Source: Paratinospora sagittata
Taxonomy: Eukaryota; Streptophyta; Magnoliopsida; Ranunculales; Menispermaceae
DNA length: 64,000 bases
Direction of reading: 5' to 3'
Assembly (NCBI GenBank): GCA_035771175.1
Contig: CM069596.1
Coordinates: 13,907,001 to 13,971,000, forward strand
Numbering within the stretch: position 1 is the stretch's first letter; each line of letters opens with the position of its first letter. Shown in pieces: positions 58,081 through 64,000 of this stretch. The notes beneath the pieces are model-generated. The model ran no database searches and was not told where the DNA came from. It saw only the letters and a program-made list of their open reading frames with translations. The position numbers and the translations under genes are program-made.

Positions 58081-59569
58081 CATGCATTAACAACTTTAAG
58101 GAAGGGTAAAAAAAGGGGTGGAAGACTTGTGCTTATAGAATCGGTTCTCATGGCCATGCCCAATTACTACATGTCTCTGTTTAAAATGCCTTCCTCTGTG
58201 GTTTACAAGCTTGAAAAGTTGATGAGATCCTTTTTTTGGAAGGGGCTGGATGGTGGTCGTGGTTTTCATCTTGTGAGTTTGGATAAGGTCCAAAGACCTA
58301 CTGATCATGGTGGCCTCAGTTTTGGCAATCTGAAAACAAGAAATCAGGTTTTGGCTGCAACATGGTTGTGGAGGTTCATGAAGGAGGATAGTGCCTTATG
58401 GACTCAAGTCATTAGAAGTAAGTATGGTTGTTCCAGGTCCGAAAGAGAGTCTGGTAGTGCTGCTTGCGTCACTTTTCGATGCCCTTGGAAGCACATTTGT
58501 AGCCTCTGCAACATCTTCCTCTCCTACATTACTCCAAAAGTTGGGAATGGGCGTTCCATCTGCTTTTGGGAAGACTGTTGGGGTGGCGATGAACCTTTAG
58601 CCAATTCTTTTCCTCGCTTGTTTCGTCTTGTCAATAGACCCAACGACCCTATAATGGCCTTCCTTACCAGTTACCCTGCAAACTCTCTTGAACTACCATC
58701 ATGGAATCTTCATTTTCCAGAAATCTCACTATTAGGGAGGAATCTGAAATTGGTCCTTTATTAGCTAGAATAAATTCCATACAATTATCCCTTTTACTGC
58801 CTGATTCATTTTACTGGTCCCTTGAAAATTCAGGCACATACTCTTGTACTTCCCTTTTTAATAGGATCATTGACCCCCCTAATCCACTCACCCCTCACTT
58901 TTGGCATCACCTTTGGAGTGCTCCAATTCCAAATAGAATCAGAGTGTTTGGATGGCTTGTGGCTCTCAAGAGAATATGCACCCAGGACTTGTTACAGAAA
59001 CATCTGGCCCCACAGTTATCTTCCTCCCCAATGTTGTACGCTTTGCCATCAAGATTTTGAATCGGTTGGCCATCTCTTCTTTAGGTGTTCTTTTGCTGGC
59101 CAGGTTTGGAAGACATGGGAGGAGGTGTTGTCTGGAAAGTTCTTAAGGCCTTTGACAGTCGATAATTGCTTTGCTTTTGATCATCTTCTAGGTTTGAGTA
59201 GAAGAAGCACAAAAATTGGTCGCATCATTTCAATAGGAGTCCTTTGGTCTATTTGGGGAGAAAGGAACAATAGGATATTTAACAATGCTTGTAAGGGAGC
59301 TGTAGATTGTTGGGAGGGATCTAGTGTAGCCACTACTCGATAGATCTCTTCCTCTAAATTGGGAGCTGGTTATTCATTTGCAGAGTGGCATAGGAACTGG
59401 AATGCAATGCCGTAATTTCTTGTTGTTTGGAGTTTGATGTTGTCTTGTGTAGGCGCGTTGTATTTCAGTGTGTTGTCTCTGTCTTGTTATGAGCATTTCT
59501 TATGCTCAACTCGTTATTATGCTTTTTAAGTATCAATATATTATTTTCTCTTCTCAAAAAAAAAAAAAA
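58081..59569 (+). pseudogene. 5'-truncated L1-type LINE, C-terminal end of ORF2
   Basis: A plus-strand frame from about 58120 reads the region after RT in plant L1 elements: MPNYYMSLFKMPSSVV, then FFWKG, HLVSLDKV, GGLSFGNLKTRNQ, and WLWRF. After frameshifts near 58760 and 59020 the zf-RVT domain follows, with IPNRIRVFGWLVALKR and the zinc ligands C-x2-C-x7-H-x4-C (CTLCHQDFES...HLFFRC), then SIWGERNNRIF. A 14-nt poly(A) at 59556-59569 ends it. A 33-bp near-identical sequence occurs just before the body (58081-58113) and again at 59602-59634. RT itself is absent, so this is a dead truncated copy. Confidence 0.85.
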
Positions 59570-59680
59570 GTTTGTTAAGTATGTTACCCAATTGCTCTTG
59601 ACATGCACTAACAACTTTAAGGAAGGGTAAAAAATTTGTGTTTGTTAACAATGTTAAGTATGTTACCCAATTGCTCTTAT
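59570..59680. repeat. Rearranged flank after the LINE
   Basis: GTTAAGTATGTTACCCAATT occurs at 59574 and again at 59653 (period 79 bp). Between them lies the 33-bp sequence also found before the LINE at 58081. A simple target duplication would abut the poly(A), but here 32 bp intervene. Confidence 0.65.
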
Positions 59681-60290
59681 CTATAAATCCTAGCACTATT
59701 TCATTATTTCCACAACATCTCACTTTCTCAACCCATTATCTTCAGCTATTTTCCTAGACCCCTCAATCATTTCCATCATCCTCTTACTCATCTCTAAATA
59801 ATTAAGTCAAAAGTGAAGAATCATTTCCAAGATTTTCTATTCTCATGTCTCACATTATCCCATAGCAAACGCCCGCTAGTATATCAACAAAAATTGTTTT
59901 CCATAGATGTGTAATAAGTGTGGAAATAAATAAAACATTCATGACCAAAGGGGGTTCGTCATCTTCAAGTGTTGTTACTGAGGCTTGTGTGACACCGAGT
60001 CCTCACCCCTGCCCTGAAGTTGATTAAGCTTCTACACTTTTTGATCGGCTTGATGAGGATACTCTTTAAGGCCAGTGTTAGTCAAACTACCTCTTAGTCA
60101 AGTGAATGAACTGTGGAAGGGCCCTAGTCATGTTGGTGTGCCTCTTTGACGTTCAATTGTTGCAGCTACGGGATCTTCTGAGGTGTGTTGATGATGCGAA
60201 AGGCCTAAGTTCCTAGAGGAGACCCCAAGCATGTGCTTCCATGGAGGTCAAGCATCCTGATGAGGTCATTAATGGGTTACCAATTTTTCC
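59681..60290. other. Intergenic sequence, possibly decayed retroelement
   Basis: No intact frame. From 59940 a plus-strand reading begins MTKGGSSSSSVVTEACVTPS and continues with stops for about 90 codons. This could be a decayed retroelement N-terminal region but matches nothing I can name. Confidence 0.35.
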
Positions 60291-60293
60291 TCT

Positions 60294-60625
60294 TGCTTCA
60301 TGTGTATGGGAGGTGCACGTTCCATCTAAAGTAAAGGTGCTTGGGTGGCTTGTTGCCCACAAAAAGGCAAACACCTTTGATGTCTTGCAAAGACACTGTC
60401 CTACTTTATGCATTTCCCCCCACCGACTTTATGCTTGCAGGGGGGTGAAACTATGGACCATTTATTATTCAGATGCAAAGTACTGTCAAAGTTGCTTGAG
60501 TAGGGAGTATTGTAGTCGGTATCATGGATGTTGCGGGTTGTACCACTGGTGCAATTATGTACAGATTTATATTATTTTCCCAATTAAATATATATATATG
60601 TTTCTTCTCAAAAAATAAAATAAAA
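60294..60625 (+). pseudogene. Short truncated LINE copy (zf-RVT fragment)
   Basis: VHVPSKVKVLGWLVAHKKANT and DVLQRHCPTLCISPH match the zf-RVT region of the neighbouring LINEs. After a frameshift the motif GGETMDHLLFRCK appears. The copy ends in a weak A-rich tail (AAAAAATAAAATAAAATAA, about 60609-60627). It is a severely truncated insertion of the same family as 58081-59569. Confidence 0.72.
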
Positions 60626-60639
60626 TAATGGGTTGGCAT

Positions 60640-61430
60640 TGAAACGGGACGACAATTACACACTCACATTTCCTAAACACACTATTGAGCGACGGATACA
60701 AAATCTTGATACTTACTAAGAAAAGGCCATCTTTGACATCTTACACCAAGTTGCCTTCAAACACCACATGCCCATAAAGCTAAAATTCCCAACTTTTGGA
60801 AATTTTGCAGTTGAGGGAGTCTTTGGGTATTTTGTTGGTGTATCCTTTGACCTTGCTTGCAAGGCCACATTTTTTAGGATGAGCTCTTCATTGTGGAACA
60901 TCTTCACTTGGTCGCCTATTTGATCACGCATTGTGTGGAGCAATCACAAGAGGGACTTGAATTCAATGCTATGCTTGAGATATCTTTCTACCAACAATTC
61001 ATGCTCAAAGAGGTTGTCAAATGCCTAAAGGTGGAGGGGTTGAGACCTTCCAACGTCGTAGATATTGATTAGGCTCCTTGCACGCTATTGGTGTAATTGT
61101 TTCGCTCAACTCGATATGTACCGAGATTCTTGTTGCATTTCTATTCTATTGGCAATGAAGTTTACTCTATTAAGAAAGTTCTCCAGCTCAATATATGTTG
61201 AGCTAGACTGTTGTATTTGTACTTCTTAAGTTTAATAAACTGACTTCATTTTTTTTGGCTTGACTAGGCTGTCTATTGTTTAAATCTTCTTTTTATATTT
61301 ATTTACATTGCACTACTGGGGCATCAAGCCTCTTGCGTGTTCTTTCATTGAGTGTTCCAAGTCGATAATACTTGGTGCCTTGGCGCCTTGTCTTGATGTA
61401 TGGCCTTGGGTGCAAAGGTCAGTAGAGTGT
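60640..61430. other. Intergenic sequence with unrecognised near-open frames
   Basis: Around 60650-60930 the plus strand is open for about 85 codons apart from one TAA (motifs IKLKFPTFGNFAVEGVFGYF, LACKATFF). The minus strand over the same bases is open for 75 codons (60943-60716, VKMFHNEELILKNVALQ). The minus reading loosely resembles the coiled stretch before a gypsy gag, but I cannot confirm either. The rest holds nothing recognisable. Confidence 0.3.
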
Positions 61431-61503
61431 GGCATCGTCTAACAGTCAAACCCTAGTGTTCGTGCAAAATCGCAAGTGTATCGTGTCAAATAATAATAAA
61501 CTG

Positions 61504-62065
61504 AGAGGTTTGTTTGGTCTTTGGAACCGAATGGCTCATTCTCTTGTAAATCTTTTAGAGCCGCTCTCCATAATCAATCCCAAGTTTCCCAATCTCCTTT
61601 CGATTCCATTCTATGGCAATCACATGTACCTTCTATGGTTAAAGTTTTTGGTTGGATTCTGGATCATAAACGTCTTAATACTTTGGACGTCATGCAAAGA
61701 AAATTGTCACCCATATGTATTTCTCCTCAGTGTTGTTTGTTTTGTTACCAGGACGGCGAGTCTATGGATCACATTTTTTTATCTTGTCCATTTGCACAAG
61801 GCTTCTGGGGTCGGTGGGGAGCTTTATTGATAATAGACTCCTTCAACCTAATTCATTGGAGGAGTGTTTCTTGCTTCCTCAGAGTTCGATAGTCTCTGGG
61901 GGTGGCAAGGAGGCAGCTATGATGGCCTCTTTCTCTACACTTTGGTGGTTATGGTTGGAGAGGAATGATAGATTGTTTCATAATAGATTTAGGGATGTTC
62001 ATCATCTGTGGGACTCCATTAAGTTCACTGCCAGTTCCTGGGCCTTTGTGCCTAATCTGGGATAG
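61504..62065 (+). pseudogene. Third truncated LINE copy (zf-RVT region)
   Basis: Starts in FRAALHNQS and runs through HVPSMVKVFGWILDHKRLNT, CCLFCYQDGESMDHIFLSC (zinc ligands intact) and, after a frameshift at about 61890, TLWWLWLERNDRLFHNRF and SSWAFVPNLG, then stop. The preserved stop and C-terminus show the true end of LINE ORF2. No clear poly(A) within the next 200 bp. Confidence 0.8.
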
Positions 62066-62606
62066 GATCTCTCTTTGGCGGACTGGGTGGGTGATTGGGG
62101 TAGATGTTTGTTTTGCCTTTAATGGGTTTTTGGCTTAGGTGTATGTGTTGGCCAGCATCTTTGTACTGATTTTTGCTTGGGTCTGTTATGCATAGTTCAT
62201 GCCTAACTTTGTTTTTTCCGTTATTGTTGAAGATATGGCTCAGAAGCTGCTGATATGGTTGATGATTAGAATGATTGAAGATAAGTATGAATAACAGTTG
62301 CAGAAGCTGATCAAGCATCATCTGCAACATGTGTTTGAAAGTCCAGATTATTAAGAATTTAATTGATTTTGTTTTATCTGTTTATGGCTTGATATTAGGA
62401 AGTTGTTAGTCATTAATTGCAACTAGCCAAGAGCTAGCGGTAATGAGGACCTCACTCCAAAGGCGATCATGATTAAATGAGACCCACTACTCTTGTCAGC
62501 CCCTTCCCAAAGAAACACTTTCATTTTTTTTTCAATGATCTTTGCAACTCTCGAAGGCACCTTAAAAAGTCAGAGATAATAAGTAGGGATTACAACAATG
62601 ATTGAG
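62066..62606. other. LINE 3' UTR-like and intergenic DNA
   Basis: GT-rich sequence following the LINE stop (62066-62230) is probably its 3' UTR. The remainder to 62606 is unique-looking AT-rich DNA. No gene. Confidence 0.45.
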
Positions 62607-64000
62607 TGTTGACTTAAGTGGTTTTCTACTTAGAATTATCCTAAGTGTTTTGATGCTAACAAACAATATAACCATAGTGCTAATGGTTGAATTGAGCATG
62701 TTTCAGCACCAAGGATAAGTCAAAAGGACAATGCAAGATTCAAGTGATCTCAAGTCAACTCAAGTAGATCAAACAAAGTCAAAGTAAAAATCTTGGATGA
62801 GTTGACTTGATGATAAAGGATTAGAGCTTACAAGTATAATTAGAATGAGGTTGTAATCTTTTTTGTCTCTATATTGCTCATTTATTTTCAAATCATTGCA
62901 TGCATGCATCATACTTTAAAATCATTTGTTTTTGCAAAGTCAAAACTGATTTTTAATTTAGTCAAAATCTTGACTTTCATCAAAAATGAGTTTAACACTT
63001 GTCTGAACTTCAATTTGATCAAATTCAGTGTTTCCAAGTGTTTTTAGACTAGTTTGATCGAGAAAACATGTTTTGATTGCAAATATTTCAAAAGAAAACA
63101 TATTTAAGTTTTTGTGTAATGCAAAAACGTGTTTCCTTATAGAGAAACACGTGTCTTGTTTGTACTTAGTAAAAAATTTCACTCAGTCAAGCAGAAACAC
63201 GTTCCTGTTTAAGAAACACATTTCCTCCAAATATTTCAGAATAGTACTCTCTGAAATCGCACAAAGAAACGTGTTTCCGTGACGAAAATTGGGAGTTGTT
63301 TTCTAGTATATTTTGATCTGAAATGGGGTTCTGTGTACAATACCATAGTTCTTGTTTTTTCGATTTTTGAATTTCTATAAATACATACCTTGGCTTATTG
63401 TGAGAAATTGCAAAATCTTTTGAAACTCGTGCTTTGTTTTGTTCTCCTCATTTTCAAGTTTCTTCAAAAATAATTTTGAAAGAAAAAGGTTTTACAATTT
63501 TTTTTTCTTACTTTGTGAAATCTCCTAAGCTTTTAATCTTTCTTTCTTGAGAGAAATCATACTTAGAGATTTTCTAGTTTTTGAGAAACATATCCTTGAT
63601 TTGAAGCATTTTGTTTCAATCTTTGTTTTGGGTTTTCTCTTCAAACTTCAATTTGAAATCTTCGTTTTGAGAAAAACCTCTTAGATTCTTAGGAAAATGA
63701 GTGCTTGATTTCTAAATCTAAAATTCCGTAAGTTTAAGTGTTTTTGTGAGAAAATGAGATAATGAACTTTAAACTTTATCATCCACATCTTCTCATTTTC
63801 AAAAACACCTGGAGAGAGCATTTGAATAAAAAAATCATCTTGGTGATTTTAGAGCCTTACTTTTGCATCAATTATGCACATTTCTCAATATCATTCAAAT
63901 GGGCAAATATGAGATCAAGAAAGGTATATGTTCTAAGTTTTTCTCAATCCATGAGCTTCACTTTCTTTTATATCTTGTATTCATTGGCTTGTAATATTTG
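62607..64000 (+). repeat. SIRE-like copia LTR, runs off the window
   Basis: Begins TGTTGACTTAAGTGG and soon has TAAGTGTTTTGATGCTAACA, the typical opening of SIRE/Maximus LTRs. At least 1,394 bp long, consistent with the 1-1.5 kb LTRs of that lineage. A cluster of GAAACACGT/ACGTGTTTC pieces (63120-63285) includes a 9-bp hairpin at 63127-63152. The second end and any coding region lie outside the window. Confidence 0.7.

Overview
This is a stretch of plant nuclear DNA, almost certainly from a eudicot. It is AT-rich, with long intergenic spaces and GT-AG introns. It contains Ty1/copia, Ty3/gypsy, L1-type LINE, SINE and DNA-transposon remnants, and one conserved plant gene. I see no rRNA, tRNA gene, CRISPR array or bacterial-style operon. 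The species cannot be named from the sequence.

Layout. Bases 1-1160 are the end of an LTR from the same gypsy family that fills the next region. Two large chromovirus-type (Tekay/Del-like) gypsy elements, both on the minus strand, lie nearly end to end: element 1 at 5207-15944 and element 2 at 16454-27564, the latter with a perfect 5-bp target-site duplication. Both are dead copies. Both have the same unusual plan: LTR, primer site, AT-rich leader, an extra ORF of about 490-500 codons, a spacer, gag-pol with a chromodomain, a second extra ORF of about 173 codons, polypurine tract, LTR. SINE-like sequences sit between and inside them. Next come a possible CACTA end with a SIRE-like LTR inside it (28.3-30.5 kb), a well-bounded 2,479-bp solo LTR (30987-33465), and AT-rich DNA with MITE-like repeats.

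The only host gene is on the plus strand, 36464-57130: nine exons encoding a 273-residue HAD-superfamily protein, homologous to an uncharacterised plant family (Arabidopsis AT2G45990 type). All exons are open and all splice sites are GT-AG. The gene is stretched to about 20.7 kb by a 12.2-kb intron 2, which holds an old gypsy wreck, two SINEs, a MITE and repeats, and a 6.7-kb intron 4, which holds a very young, nearly intact copia element (49754-55368; LTRs differ at 1 of 257 positions; target-site duplication gtctt).

Downstream, 58.1-62.1 kb holds three 5'-truncated L1-type LINE copies. The window ends inside a SIRE-like copia LTR that begins at 62607.

The most interesting material is in the two gypsy elements: two additional sense ORFs of unclear function, each present in both diverged copies, plus splice-acceptor-like sequences exactly 7 nt upstream of the ATGs of both the upstream ORF and gag in both copies. 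This suggests, but does not prove, expression from alternatively spliced RNAs.
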